From: Spisula solida
Lineage: Eukaryota > Mollusca > Bivalvia > Venerida > Mactridae
Length of the DNA stretch: 64,000 nucleotides
NCBI GenBank assembly: GCA_947247005.1
Contig: OX365955.1
Coordinates: 4,412,001-4,476,000 of the forward strand
Direction: 5' to 3'
The notes under the pieces are model-generated. The model saw only the letters and a program-made list of their open reading frames with translations, was not told the DNA's origin and did not search any database. Numbering within the stretch: the first letter of the stretch is position 1; every line of letters begins with the position of its first letter. Positions 35,101 to 47,624 of the stretch are shown one piece after another. Position numbers and translations under genes: made by a program.

Positions 35101-35690
35101 TTATAATGGCTCGTGTGTGTTGAAATAATCATTTGTTAAAGCGCTAGAAATTGTATTCAAAGCGATTTGAATAGGTTGTTTATGTTGAAGATATATAAAT
35201 TACGTAACCTTTGATGAACTTATAATCACAAGTGTGCTTAATTTGATAAATATATCATCTTAGGTTGGCGTGTGAATAAAAAGTAGATTCTAAAAGTCGG
35301 TTTGATCTGGTATGATCATAATATTATGTACAATTAGTTAGTACACTTCCAATGAGCACTGCAGTGTGTCTGTATTTCTGTAGCAGTGTTTAGTATAATA
35401 TAATCACAAAATGTGTTAGCAAATTTTGTGTGTGTTATATTAATTACCGTTGGTTATCTCACTTGTTATTGCTGGTATTGCTATCAATGTTCGACTAAGC
35501 GTGTTATTTGTATCACAAACCTCCTCTACGATTCAATGTGCTTTAACCACAGACAATCCAAATATAGTTTCTAATTTATTTTATCTGTAGATTTTTTCAT
35601 GCGGTAGAAACAATTGTGTGCCAGGGAGACGCTTCTCAATTTGCCTGGGAGCAATTTTATGTCTTGTAATTGTTTGTAAGAAATGACATA
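35101..35690. other. AT-rich spacer, nothing recognised
   Basis: No open frame, array or tRNA-like element seen between the 40/42 bp array and the SINE cluster. Confidence 0.5.
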
Positions 35691-35757
35691 TGAAATCATC
35701 GATCACAGACGGTCTGTTTGGAGTGCATCAGTTGTCCCAATCACCACTATGGTTAGG

Positions 35758-36000
35758 GTGGACAAGTGGTGCAGTGGTATGGGCTACTGACTGCTGATCT
35801 GAATGTTGTGGGTTCGATCCCTACTCCAGCCGGATCAAGAACAGAAATGCTTTTCAGTGTTTCTCACCTATCATACAAGTAACTAAAATTACTAACAATC
35901 TGTCGGTCGAGACGTTAAGCGAGGTCCCGTGTACGATGCTTTACATTGGCACGTAAAAGAACTATAGATGCGTCTTGAACTGGTACATCTTCTATATCAT
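35758..36000 (+). mobile_element. tRNA-derived SINE
   Basis: A-box-like GTGGTGCAGTGGTATGGGC (35766-35784) and a perfect-looking B box GTGGGTTCGATCCC (35808-35821), followed by a body with GAGACGTTAAGCGAGGTCCC (35909) and GGCACGTAAAAGAAC (35948-35962). The body words are like those I know from widespread invertebrate SINEs. The region lies between two 60 bp direct repeats (35684-35750 and 36163-36221). Confidence 0.65.
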
Positions 36001-36325
36001 GTACTATCCCTCAAACACAAAAGTGACTAACCTCTTCTGGGGGCCTCGCCCATAAGGATTTCCGGTGGCGAGGATAAATAAAAGCATATAAATCGAAATG
36101 GTTCCAAATCTCGCCATCTCCGTAGAAGTATGTTCCGCATAACGGTTATATGACGTAACGAATGACATAATTATGCGATCACGATTTGTTTGATGTGCAT
36201 CAGTTGTCCAAATCACCACTGCGGGTCAGAGTCTCACCAGCTCTTTGGCACTTTTAATAAAGTAGTTATCTCGTTACAACACAGAATGATAATGATGGTA
36301 CCTGGATGCTTGTCTTTGTCGAATC

Positions 36326-36495
36326 TGCCTCGATATGCTAGTGGTCAAGCGTCCGCTTTTAGTGCGAGAGATTCTAGCCTCGATCCCCAGGCCTCAACAT
36401 ACCAAATTCGTTAAAATTGTACACGGTTGTATTTTTCTTGCTTGTCGCTCAGCATAGTCATTTCCGCGTAACTGCTGGTTCGCTACGATATTTAT
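36326..36495 (+). mobile_element. tRNA-derived SINE with conserved central segment
   Basis: A-box-like ATGCTAGTGGTCAAGCGTCC (36335-36354), B-box-like TAGCCTCGATCCCC (36375-36388), then CTTGCTTGTCGCTCAGCATA (36438-36457) and ACTGCTGGTTCGCTACGAT. The CTTGCTTG...CTC-GCATA segment recurs in the SINE at 55158 and marks them as related families. Confidence 0.65.
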
Positions 36496-37179
36496 TAATT
36501 TAGATGTTATGTAAGCCTATTCTATTAGTAGATAATTGTGTTCGACTCATTCCGATATTTTCTAGCGTGGACAAGTACTAGTCACATGTATATGCACTGT
36601 ATCATTAATAAAGAGTAAACAGAAACATTTTTATTTATAAAATTTATAATACATGTATCTTAGAAAGGTTTATAACACGGGTAATTGACCACACAGTCAC
36701 TTAGGTGGAGTTTGTTTTTAATAAACAGTTCATTAATACTGGTGTTATTTTAAATATTACTACATAATCAAAAACTAGAGAGCTTCGTCTTTAATTTGAT
36801 ATCAATATTTTAAAAGTCCGTTCATAAATAAGAAAATAAACCCATAGGGCGTGATATCACTTTCTTTTTTCTTGTTTAGAATAGCATTGTCGTTTCTATT
36901 GAATGCATCTCAGTGATTGCCTGGACACCGTGGTATACATTTCATGGTAAAACTGTTTAACTAGTTGATCAATTTTGATGGGACTTTGCATGGAGGTAGT
37001 TCTAACGATGTTGTCTATGAATGTAATTACTTTATGAAGATATCAATAGCCACTTCTTGTTTTTGATTTCATGAAAATCTGACCATTTTAGTTCAAATGC
37101 ACCTTTCTAAGGTAACATAATTTGTTATGTTTTTTACTCTTTATTAATGATACAGTTACCTGTGGTACCAGTACATGTA
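36496..37179. other. AT-rich spacer, nothing recognised
   Basis: No gene, array or transposon end seen. Confidence 0.5.
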
Positions 37180-37705
37180 TACAGTACATTATGTTTCCGG
37201 CAGTCGAATTTCTCCCAAAGTCTTATACACATACATTATGTTTCCGGCAGTCGAATTCCTCCCAATGTCTTATACACATACATTATGTTTCCGGCAGTAG
37301 AATTTCTCCCAATGTCTTATACACATACATTATGTTTCCGGCAGCAGAATTTCTCCCAATGTCTTATACACGTACATTATGTTTCCGGCAGTAGAATTTC
37401 TCCCAATGTCTTATACACGTACATTATGTTTCCGGCAGTAGAATTTCTCCCAAAGTCTTATACACGTACATTATGTTTCCGGCAGCAGAATTTCTCCCAA
37501 TGTCTTATACACGTACATTATGTTTCCGGCAGTAGAATTTCTCCCAAAGTCTTATACACGTACATTATGTTTCCGGCAGTAGAATTTCTCCCAATGTCTT
37601 ATACACGTACATTATGTTTCCGGCAGCAGAATTTCTCCCAAAGTCTTATACACGTACATTATGTTTCCGGCAGCAGAATTTCTCCCAATGTCTTGTACAA
37701 GTACA
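37180..37705 (+). repeat. 47 bp minisatellite (11 units)
   Basis: TTCCGGCAG recurs every 47 bp starting near 37195, eleven times. Unit is ATTATGTTTCCGGCAGTAGA then ATTTCTCCCAATGTCTTATA and CACGTAC. Units vary mainly at AATGTC/AAAGTC and GTAGAA/GCAGAA. The 190-codon open frame across it has no other coding sign. Confidence 0.95.
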
Positions 37706-37904
37706 TTCAAGTGAATTAGACTGCATTGTGTGTGTGTTTGATATACAGATTCGTGGAATTAATTTCGAATGGGTTTAGAAAAGTTGACATATTGAAGTGA
37801 AGCATTGTCGCATACTGTCTCACACTGGGTGACGTTCACAACGGTCATGTTCCCCATATGGGAAGATTTCTGGCAGTTTCTGTATGTCTTGATAAACAAT
37901 TCTA

Positions 37905-39275
37905 GGAAGGCTGGTATCAAATAGAATGGTCCTAATATAGTTTAGGACACTGGTATCAAATAGAATGGCCCTAATATAGTTTAGGACACTGGTATCAAAT
38001 TGAATGGTCCTAATATAGTTTAGGACACTGGTATCAAATTGAGTGGTCCTTATATAGTTTAGGACACTTGTATCAAATTGAACGGTCCTCATATAGTCTA
38101 GGACACTGGTATCAAATTAAAATGTCCTAATATAGTTTAGGACACTGGTATCAAATTGAATAGTCCTAATATAGTCTAGGACACTGGTATAAAATTAAAA
38201 TGTCCTAATATAGTTTAGGACACTGGTATCAAATTGAATGGTCCTAATATAGTTTAGGACACTGGTATCAAATTGAATGGTCCTAATATAGTTTTGGACA
38301 CATGTATCAAATTGAATGGTCCTAATATAGTTTAGGACACTTGTATCAAATGTAACGGTCCTAATATAGTCTGGGACACTGGTATCAAATTAAAATGTCC
38401 TAATATAGTTTAGGACACTGGTATCAAATTGAATGGTCCTAATATAGTCTATGACACTGGTATCAAATTAAAATGTCCTAATATAGTTTAGGACACTGGT
38501 ATCAAATAGAATGGTCCTAATATAGTTTAGGACACTTGTATCAATTTGAATGGTCCTAATATAGTTTAGGACACTGGTATCAAATTGAATGGTCCTAATA
38601 TGGTTTAGGACACTGGTATCAAATTGAATGGTCCTAATATGGTTTAGGACACTGGTATCAAATTGAATGGTCCTAATATAGTTTAGGATACTGGTATCAA
38701 ATTGAATGGTCCTAATATAGTTTAGGACACTGGTATCAAATTGAATGGCCCTAATATAGTTTAGGACACTGGTATCAAATTGAACGGTCCTAATATAGTC
38801 TAGGACACTGGTATCAAATTAAAATGTCCTAATATAGTTTAGGACACTGGTATTAAAATGAATGGTCCTAATATGTTTTAGGACACTGGTATCAAATTAA
38901 AATGTCCTAATATAGTTTAGGACACTGGTATCAAATTGGGTGGTCCTTATATAGTTTAGGACACTGGAATCAAATTGAGTGGTCCTAATATAGTTTAGGA
39001 CACTGGAATCCATTTGAAAGGTCCTAATATGGTTTAGGACTCATGTATCAAATTGAAAGGTTCTAATACAGTTTAAGACACATGTATCAAATTGAAAGGT
39101 TCTAATACAGTTTAAGACACATGTATCAAATTGAAAGGTTCTAATACAGTTTAAGACACATGTATCAAATTGAAAGGTTCTAATACAGTTTAAGACACAT
39201 GTATCAAATTGAAAGGTTCTAATACAGTTTAAGACACATGTATCAAATCGAATGGTCCTAATATAGTTTAAGACA
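37905..39275 (+). repeat. 39 bp minisatellite (about 35 units)
   Basis: Unit TAGTTTAGGACACTGGTATC then AAATTGAATGGTCCTAATA. Because 39 is divisible by three, the minus strand is open with a 13-residue period over part of the array. Units at about 39047-39240 form a homogenised sub-block with TTTAAGACACATGTATC and GAAAGGTTCTAATACAG. Confidence 0.95.
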
Positions 39276-40674
39276 AATATAAACGGACAGTTAAATTAAG
39301 TAAGTTTACTAAAACCGTTAGTGTCGGTAGGTCGGAAAACATTTTCTTATTTTGCTTTGAATTTTGTCTGGACATTTCGGATATGGCAACTATTAGATTA
39401 TTACTCTACTCGGACAATACAAATAATCAGCCACTCCCTGTTACTTAATATGCGACGTTATGTTTTGTTCAAATACACAACCACTCCCTGTTACTGGGTA
39501 TGCGACGTTATGTTTTGTCGAGTATCCGTATCACGCGGCTATTTGCATAATTGTGTATATTGCACATGCTTTTTTAGTAAATCTTGTCAATTTCAACCAT
39601 CAAATCATTAAAACCTTATAAGGACTGAGATTGAACATGTAAAATTATCATTTTTATAATATTAAAACACAATTGTTATTTACAATGTACGTTTTGGAAA
39701 TGTAAGAAACTCCAAATATGATTGTATTATGTTTATTAAGTGTTACCATCGAATCTTCTACAATAATATCACCATACGCACCATGCCCAGATTGATATAG
39801 CATTATCGTTCTCCATATGTAGACACAATAACTCAACTCAATAATGACACTGGTAATTCATTCTAGATATATCGCTTTATTCGAAATGTGAAATAGAATA
39901 CATTTGGCTACGGTAGACTTTCCTTTGATTGTTATTTACATCGTAGAAGCGAATTATAGACTCCCGTCATATATTGAACAGCTACTCTACTCATTACAGC
40001 GTATTTGGGGTGATTTAATTACATGCTATGGTCCCGTAAATCTGCTGTGTAAAGAATAGCGACAAAATTACCCTTCACAGGCTTTCCTTTTCAAAATATC
40101 CCGACGCTGAGTTTTAACCGGTTCCACTCCTCTACCGCTACTTAAGTTAGTTTGAATTCGATATAGGAAATGCACTTAATCTCGGAGGTAATAGTGTGTG
40201 CCTAGACTAAAGACTATTCAGCACTCAGAACAATGTACATATGTTACATACCTAAACGTTTAAATTTAAATTTACGGAATCGTCTCGGAGGACGAGTTTT
40301 GTTAATCGCTTCACACACGCAAACGTCAATCTTATTTGCATTGGCCTTGTCTCGAAACTCGCACTTGAACGACATCCGTTATTGTAAAGAGAGCTGTCAT
40401 GTATACTGTAAAATCACATATTTTCGCGATGTCAAAACTTAGCGTTTTTGATATTCAGAAGTAGAACACGAGGTTAAATGCTCGCGATTTTAAATCTAGA
40501 AAAGAAATTATTCCTTCCTTTGTTTACTGTTGTTGTTTAAGTTAATGAGCATATTTTTTTGCGAACTTTGCGAAAATTTGACCCACGCGAATATTTCTGA
40601 TTATTCACTTTATATATACACTTATTTCTGATTTCAAACACTTGTCTCTATAATTGTGTAACTAAATGTTTTGC
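39276..40674. other. AT-rich region with one 50 bp duplication
   Basis: CCACTCCCTGTTACT followed by ATGCGACGTTATGTTTTGT occurs at 39431 and 39480. No gene recognised; a 96-codon frame at 39321-39611 simply spans the duplication. Confidence 0.45.
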
Positions 40675-40985
40675 CTAATTTAGAGTATGATAAAAATGTG
40701 CTTGACTATATGAGTAATTAAATATAGTACATATAATTTGACACGTTCCTCGACCTTCTATTAATATACTGTAACAGCTGATATCTAGCCTGTATTTATA
40801 ACCCCGATTGTATCGATAAGCCCGGAGTATCACGAACCCGGTTGAGGTGTAATACCAACACAAACCTAAAGGACCGATTTTGCACGATTTGTTCGCGGAA
40901 ATGTATGTATTCAACGCAAGAACCTTGTTATATATTCCAGTATAAAGTTCAGGATAAGGTCAAATCCTCCGTACTATACATTATA
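40675..40985 (-). repeat. Dispersed repeat, relative of 55979-56190
   Basis: On the minus strand it matches 55979-56190 at roughly 80% by eye, including GGTCCTTTAGGTTTGTGTTG versus GGTCCTTTAGATTTGTGTTT and TTCGTGATACTCC in both. Both copies have an open frame with a shared peptide pattern (KSC, GPL-LC, YY-S, FVIL). Likely a transposon fragment; function unknown. Confidence 0.5.
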
Positions 40986-41104
40986 ATGCGATTGTTATTG
41001 CTTTCATGTTCATGGTTCGTCTTGTTAATGCTATACTAGTACAATATATTTTATCAATAAATATGACTACTCTTTTCATTTTTTGCTAGATTTTAATTCA
41101 ACCT

Positions 41105-41470
41105 GGCCCAAATTCCACGAAAAAACTCAAGTTATTGCGCTGCTGAGACTGTTATTTTGAATTTATTAAATGACTACAGTTATAGTCTTGTGGTGTAGAT
41201 TGCTACCTGGATATGTGTATTTATTGTTAAATAATGATATAGTAGGTGATTTTTGTATGAAATGCTCATGCTTTAGATGTTTGTAACTTTAAAACACTAT
41301 TTTCTGTAAAAATCTGACTTATTATGTATTACTCTCTCCAACTGGCATCTAACTGTGATGAAACAATACATACAAGCATATACATTACAGTCATAAACCA
41401 ACAAAAGAGGGTTTTTAAAACAGCATTCTCAGCTGAGCAATAACTTAAGTTTTATCGTGGAATTGGGGCC
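41105..41470. mobile_element. TIR element (MITE), about 366 bp
   Basis: Left end GGCCCAAATTCCACGAAAAA then ACTCAAGTTATTGCGCTGCT; the minus strand of the right end reads GGCCCCAATTCCACGATAAA then ACTTAAGTTATTGCTCAGCT. Imperfect inverted repeats of about 50 bp. Target duplication not resolved. Confidence 0.65.
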
Positions 41471-42600
41471 TGCTCACAGCGATTACGTCAGACGTTGACT
41501 GGTTCCCGTTGTGACGTTATTCAAATTCGGACCGAGAAACCAGTCTACATCACGTGTTGCTAACTATTTAGACTAGGTAGGCATACAAGTCAATCAAAAG
41601 CCATCAATACTCAGCATTCTTCCTTTCGACCGGTGCGCTTTCATGCAGAGCTAGTCGTAATTTATAGATTTGAACCTTTTAATTCATGGAAAGATCTGTC
41701 TATACAAATCTGGTGTCTACACATCAGGCATTCAAGCATACATTATTAAATAGTAAACGCTAGTAATAAATGTCCAATTAAGTCATAAGAAAAATTAAGA
41801 TTGTGAAAAATACAGCTACATCATCTTTAATTTGTACTTCCTCTGCATTTATTCCAACAACTATTATGCTTTCAGTGCTTTGAATTTGTCCTATTTGATA
41901 TCGTCTTTTTGGGAGTGTAGCGACAGGGGAGATAACTGGGTTAGAGTTAGGACTTTATTTTGGGCTTAAAGTTACGCATGATTGAGCCTGAAAACTTGCA
42001 AAGGGATATAATTTCACGAAGTCATAGTAGGGTCAGGATATTTCTCCTGCAGCTGACCTACGACCTTAACTGTGCAAACTGTTACAAAATCTGAAATATC
42101 TAAAAGTCGAAATTATCCTAAAAAGTTTATTTCAGGGGCCAATTTATTTGACTACAATGCGAGTTAAGTGTCAAACTTGAATGGTTATGTACATTTTATC
42201 TGTTCTGCTTATTTCGTATGTTAAATGTATGTACATAAATGAGACGCAATAAAGAATATAAATGAACTTCCGTCAGAAAGTCAACATCTTTCAGAACAAT
42301 ATACAAGAGAAGAAGAAAATGTAATTATCAAATCGTTTGTTTTCACAGTTATTAAATAAAGTCCACAAAACTGAATTCTTGTGATATAATGAAATTTATA
42401 AATGCAGATTAATTATGTTTCTGTAAATCTGAAAAGTTATTTAATAGTATCTTATTACAATTCACAAAGAGTGTGGGATAGTGTAGCTCTGAACGCCTCA
42501 TTGCGGTAAAATAAATCAAATATCGTTTAAAATAATCGAAAAACCCCTATTTATCTGAGTGAACACAGGAATTTTAGATAACATTCATCGTAGTATCTGT
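41471..42600. other. AT-rich region, nothing recognised
   Basis: No open frame over 60 codons, no array and no transposon ends seen. Confidence 0.5.
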
Positions 42601-42604
42601 TTTT

Positions 42605-42690
42605 AGCTCCACTCATTGGCGTTTGCGTTGGCGTCGGCATTTGTGTTGGCATCGGCGTTTGCGTTGGCGTCGGCGTTGGCATCGGCGTAC
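42605..42690 (+). repeat. GGCGTT-type hexamer repeat
   Basis: Runs such as GGCGTTTGCGTTGGCGTCGG repeat with small changes (GGCATC, GGCGTC). Locally much more GC-rich than its surroundings. Confidence 0.8.
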
Positions 42691-42984
42691 AATGCTAATG
42701 TTTAAGTTTAGGTACATCTTCAAATATTTTCAAAGTCCATTGACATATTGCTTTCATAATTGTCACTTTACATTGAACTAAAGAATAAATTTATCCGGTA
42801 GTTCCTAACTTTGAAACAATGCTGTTTGTCGCCAGATACATCCCCTGCAAACACGCGTTTTGTATTTGAGGGGTTGTTGCTATGGAGACTCAGAGGTCAA
42901 GATATGTTTTGTAAATTCTTACTACATAACACCATCCTGTCGTTAAATAGGGATGGATCGCTGTAGAGAGATTGTTGGATAGTG

Positions 42985-43207
42985 AAGCCTAGGTCCCACT
43001 GAGGAATTTCACATCGGCGATGTTCTCCCGATTTCTTCTGATACCACCCGATTCATCAGAATTCCTTCCACTATTACAAACCGTCTCCTGACTTCCCCGA
43101 AGCTTCCCCTAGACCACGAGGTACCTATTCCCGGTGTCCTGATAGCACATTAATATAAATCGGGAGTACATCGGCGAGGCAAAAAGTGGTCAGTGGGACC
43201 TAGGCTT
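42985..43207 (+). mobile_element. 223 bp MITE, copy M1
   Basis: Ends AAGCCTAGGTCCCACTGAGG and CAGTGGGACCTAGGCTT. Interior carries CGGCGATGTTCTCCCGATTT and a matching AATCGGGAGTACATCGGCGA near the other end, so subterminal sequences are inverted too. Same length as copy M3 at 57705. Target duplication not clear. Confidence 0.8.
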
Positions 43208-43680
43208 AAAATGTTTGCATATACAATACAACCTCTAGGGAGTAATAAACTTTGGAAAACACAAAGTTTTGGTTGTTTTACATAGCTTGTTACTGTGAAG
43301 AGGTAGCATGTATAGTAAATGGTCACTTCCGGCACAAAATGATTATACTGGTTAAGGGAGGTTGTTGCTCTTTGTGGGCGCTCTGGAGAGGTTACGCTGT
43401 ATACTTTATTAATGTACGAACGATTTATCCAAATAAAAAAACCTACGAACTGATTAAGTTAAATATTGTTTAAACTGAAATTATTAAAATTATTATAAAT
43501 GAATAAACAGAATTGTCGTTATCCTGTTAAAAACTTTTTTTAAATTATTTATCTACCACTTGAGGCATTCAGACGTGACGTAAACGACACGAGTACGTAT
43601 TTCTTCTATCGATGAAGTCTCTACTTGGTTAGTGTAAAGCTATTATAGTTCCCTGTTGTATTACCACATGAGAATAGAGC
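43208..43680. other. AT-rich spacer, nothing recognised
   Basis: A 73-codon frame at 43252-43473 has no supporting feature. Confidence 0.4.
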
Positions 43681-43686
43681 AGAGAA

Positions 43687-44064
43687 ATGTCACAAAGAAT
43701 TAAAGGTAACGAATCACTTGTTCCAGTACCAGCAGCATCTGTGTTCTGCGACAGTGACAATATGGGCAACAGGGTTCATGAAAATTTGAACACTAATTAT
43801 TTCTATTTACAACTTAAAACAATTTGGTCGACAAGAAAGGTATGCCGAAACGTATCAACAACTTGCTACATGTACTTTTTTGTTCTCACTTTACTAAAGT
43901 TGGTACTAGCACTGAAAAGCCTTGCCTGTATGTATGTATATGTTTACCGCATGGCATTGTCACTTGCTATTCCTGAAATCTTTGAGGCCCAGTACCAGGT
44001 CGTACATCTTATCTGTCAGACGCATGACATCGACTGTGCATGTTCAACCCCTTTTATGTATTGA
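43687..44064 (+). CDS. Weak candidate coding stretch, unrecognised
   Basis: Open from ATG for 125 codons. The first 52 codons, ending STRK, look more protein-like than the rest and are followed by AAG|GTATGC (near 43839), an acceptable splice donor, so a first exon is possible. The later part is hydrophobic with Tyr/Met-rich composition and may be chance. The ATG has A at -3. No domain recognised, and no neighbouring exon could be found by eye. Most likely a chance frame. Confidence 0.15.
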   Translation: MSQRIKGNESLVPVPAASVFCDSDNMGNRVHENLNTNYFYLQLKTIWSTRKVCRNVSTTCYMYFFVLTLLKLVLALKSLACMYVYVYRMALSLAIPEIFEAQYQVVHLICQTHDIDCACSTPFMY

Positions 44065-45099
44065 AGCTTTTGAAGTTCTCTATAATTCTTCTCTAATTAT
44101 AGAGTTTTTTTCTCAAACATAAAAAAATTAATGCGACAGGAGTTTGTTTTCTGGATCGCTGGTCATAACTGTATCTCGTTTTAATATCTTGTTCAGTTTT
44201 ATTGTCTTATGAGAACCCTATTATGGTATATTAGCGTTGTATTATATGCTAAATAAGCTTTCTCTATAAATACAGTCTATATATAACTATCAGCATAGCT
44301 GCTCAGGCTATGAGGTTTTCATAAAGGTTCAAAATATTTTGATAATTCGCGTAGAACAACGCGGAATATACAATAGTTTCTCTTGACTATGCTCAAATTC
44401 TCCTATTGTCGGACTTTCTCCTGTTTCTGGCACACGTCAAAACTTCTCAGTGAGGTATGCTTTGATGTAATTCGATATGATTAAGAGATATCAGTTGCGT
44501 TCCATAATTTTTTTTATTTCATTTTGGGCAAAAAACGTTATTTGTCGAAAAACAAAAAAATAGCGGACATTTCAAAAAAGGGAAACAACTCATCTTACCC
44601 TTGCTCGAACTCAAACCCACAAATGAGAATGTACTCATGTGGCTGAAGGACAATATTACAAGCTGGGCCCCATATAAAGTGAGTAAGAGTACACAGAGTA
44701 TATGTACATACTCTTAATAAGGATTTTAGCTACTTAACTGAGTACTCAACCTGCAGAGTCTTCATTTTAAGCATCATAATATTATGTAGCATTTTGTATT
44801 TAGAATTGTATAAGTTTATGTATGCTAGCGCCCTCAGATTCTATAGAGAATTATCAGTTTTAACTGTCAAAATGTGTTTGAAATTATGCGTGAATAAAGT
44901 ATAAATTAATGGCATAACCAACTGTATATATCTATTATAAACGTAATCGTCTGCAAATGTTGTACACTACCGACTCAATGGACGGGGTGGTCATTTATCT
45001 TGGCATTGTTCACAATATATTACTTCTATTTCTGTTTATCCTATATAATATAATTATATACAGTAAACACGCTGAAAACTTGACCACACCCTGTGTGGA
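44065..45099. other. AT-rich region, nothing recognised
   Basis: No array, TIR or tRNA-like element seen. Confidence 0.45.
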
Positions 45100-45420
45100 C
45101 CGTTTCGGCAAATTCGGTTTTCTTGGAGTTCCGGTTTTCAGGGAATACGGTTTTGGGGGAGTTTATTGTACAGTGTGTGTTACGGATCGAAACTACGGTT
45201 TTCTGAGAGTTTCATTTTCAGGAAATATGGTTTGAGGGAGTTTATTGTACTGTGTTACGGATCGAAACTACGGTTTTCTGAGAGTTTCATTTTCGGGAAA
45301 TATGGTTTGAGGGAGTTTATTGTACAGCGTTACGGATCGAAAATCATGTTTTCTGAGATTTCCCGTTTTCAGAGAGTATCAAAAGACCGATCAGGTTTCT
45401 GAGAACACGGTTTTCAGATA
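45100..45420 (+). repeat. About 74 bp tandem repeat (3-4 units)
   Basis: Units contain GTTACGGATCGAAACTACGG, TTTTCTGAGAGTTTCATTTT and ATGGTTTGAGGGAGTTTATT. Later units are diverged (TTTTCTGAGATTTCCCG, TTTCTGAGAACACGG). The open frames over it have no independent support. Confidence 0.8.
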
Positions 45421-46486
45421 GTTCGAATTTAAGGGAGAGTTACAGTTCAGTATTACATATCAGCAAAAGTGCTTCGATGTTTGTCTTCACATATTAGTAT
45501 TTATTTGTTGTATGCATCACGTTAATCATTGATTTTGGTGAGGTATCAAATTTCGTGAATATTTGTAAAATTAAAATTCCGTGGAATAACTTATTGCGGA
45601 TTTTGGAGGTCGATAGGAATAATTTTGTGTTAACTATTTTGGTGGCAATTTAATTATTATTATACCATATTTATATAGCACTTTTATCTATTAATTACAC
45701 GTTCAGAAGTGTTGTACAATCACCTTTTAGACATGGTTAAAACAATTTGACATAGATATATGCATGCAAACAGATATATACGATTTTATGATCGAGACTA
45801 TCTTAGAAACCAACGGGAAGTATTCCCCACCAAACTGGTGATACAACATTATAGTTTGGACTATCTACAGATCTAGATTATCGAACTGAGCATGAATGAT
45901 ATAGGAAACAAATAGTCCATCAATATGAGGCCAGTGCCATTTACAAGTTACCCTCTTATTTCTAAGTTCAATATTTACCAAAAACCAACCCAGGAAATGT
46001 GTTGTATTTCGATATCAATTAGATTGATTGATGGAGTTTTCGCTAAGATGTCTAGCCAATTGAGAATGTGTTTATTATCTGTATAGCTAATAGCCGACAC
46101 TTTCCCTACACAAATATTAGTTCCGCTTATTTGGCTTTTTTCTTTTCTCACACGAGTGAAATTATTCATGTCTAGTTTCATTATGGACGCAAAGAGATCA
46201 TCTGGCGTTCGTACTAGGACACTTTATTATGTTCTAATCATGTTAGAACCACTACCAGCTATGCTCCACGTTCCCTAATTGAGAATATATGATCGAATAC
46301 TATACTGAGCTTGATAGTAAATTCCGTGTATGGCTTTTTTTCTGTGCAATTTGTCCGTATCTGTTTCGCCCCAGATCAAGTTGTGTTGCTTGTCTGTTGT
46401 CAGTACTAACGTTTCGATAATTGTTTAATTGGACAAACGTTTGTTAGGCCTACAGAACGGAAAATTATCACTTACACCAAAGACCT
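45421..46486. other. AT-rich region, nothing recognised
   Basis: A 68-codon minus-strand frame at 45975-46181 is unrecognised. No repeat structure seen. Confidence 0.45.
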
Positions 46487-46505
46487 TACCGTAAAACCAG
46501 AAAGG

Positions 46506-46865
46506 TTCGCGAGGGATTACTTTTCGCTACATTCGATTCCATAAATTCGCGAGGGACTACTTTTCGCTACATTCGATTTCATAAATTCGCGAGGAATTAT
46601 GTTTCGCTACATTCGATAAGTTCGCGAGGGATTACTTTTCGCTACATTCGATTCAATAAATTCGCGAGGGATTACTTTTCGCTGCATTCGATTCGATAAG
46701 TTCGCGAGGGGTTACTTTTCGCTACATTTGATTCGATAAGTTCGCAAGGGATTACTTTTCGCTACATTCGATTCGATAAGTTCGCAAGGGATTACTTTTC
46801 GCTACATTCGATTCGATAAGTTCGCGAGGGATTACTTTTCGCTACATTCGATTTGATAACTTCGC
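46506..46865 (+). repeat. 40 bp minisatellite (about 9 units)
   Basis: Unit ATAAGTTCGCGAGGGATTAC then TTTTCGCTACATTCGATTCG, with single-base variants (CAAGGG, GCTGCA) and one shortened unit near 46590-46620. Confidence 0.9.
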
Positions 46866-47229
46866 GAATGTTTATACTAGTGAACTTAGATATAAGCAGT
46901 AAACAAAGAATGTAGTTATTTATGAAGCTAAGCAATCATGAACATTAATTAATCAATTAATTAATCACCTCAATATCAGAATGTTTTGAAAAAAAAATGA
47001 AAAATGAAAAAAAGGAGATTTTGCTATCGTTTGAAATCGCTTTTCAACATCTATCTATTGAAAAGACTTAGAACATTGTGACGTTAAAGATAAACAATAA
47101 ATTTACTGTGTAATTATGTTCTATATCTTGTTACTGAGAGAGTGAGTGGTCAAAATCTTTAAAGTCGATTTTCTCAAAATGAACATTTGTAGACTTAGAA
47201 CATTCTGGAATAGAGGTGACGAACATTTA

Positions 47230-47325
47230 ACCTCGCGAACTATTGTAGAATGACAAACTCGCGAACTATTGTAGAATGACAAACTCGCGAACTATTGTAG
47301 AATGACAAACTCGCGAAATGATGTG
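47230..47325 (+). repeat. 26 bp tandem repeat (3.3 units)
   Basis: CTCGCGAACTATTGTAGAAT plus GACAAA repeated three times almost perfectly, then CTCGCGAAATGATG. Confidence 0.9.
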
Positions 47326-47624
47326 GAAGCGAAAAATGTCTGATTTCACGGTATTTTGATCATCTGAGTACCCCAAATGATCCTTATTTGACTCATTTAT
47401 CAATCAACATGCTTGTCCTGGTAATGGTATAATTACTGATCCCTTCAGTTCTCTCAATTAACTTGATCTATTAGAACAATTACGAATTTGTGCGATGTTT
47501 ATCTTGTTGCATATTTTGAACGTCGATTGATTTGTACTTGTTTATTGTAGTTCGGTTGTGAAACAACTTAAACGACTTGTATTAATCACTATGGGAATCT
47601 AATTCCTGGTGTTATCTATCGTCA

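Larger units (their letters stand above)
46487..47353. mobile_element. Candidate TIR element containing CGCGAA arrays
   Basis: TACCGTAAAACCAGA (46487-46501) and, on the minus strand of the far end, TACCGTGAAATCAGA (47339-47353) agree at 13 of 15 bases. Inside the left end is a 40 bp array with TTCGCGAGGGATTACTTTTC (46506-46865); inside the right end is a 26 bp array with CTCGCGAACTATTG (47230-47325), in which the TTCGCGAG word is reversed. Target duplication not resolved. Non-autonomous if real. Confidence 0.5.

Noticed and set aside
37122..37719. 190-codon periodic open frame
   Set aside because: It is the 47 bp minisatellite read in one frame; another frame is equally open.
37820..38092. 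13-residue periodic minus-strand frame
   Set aside because: By-product of the 39 bp unit being a multiple of three.
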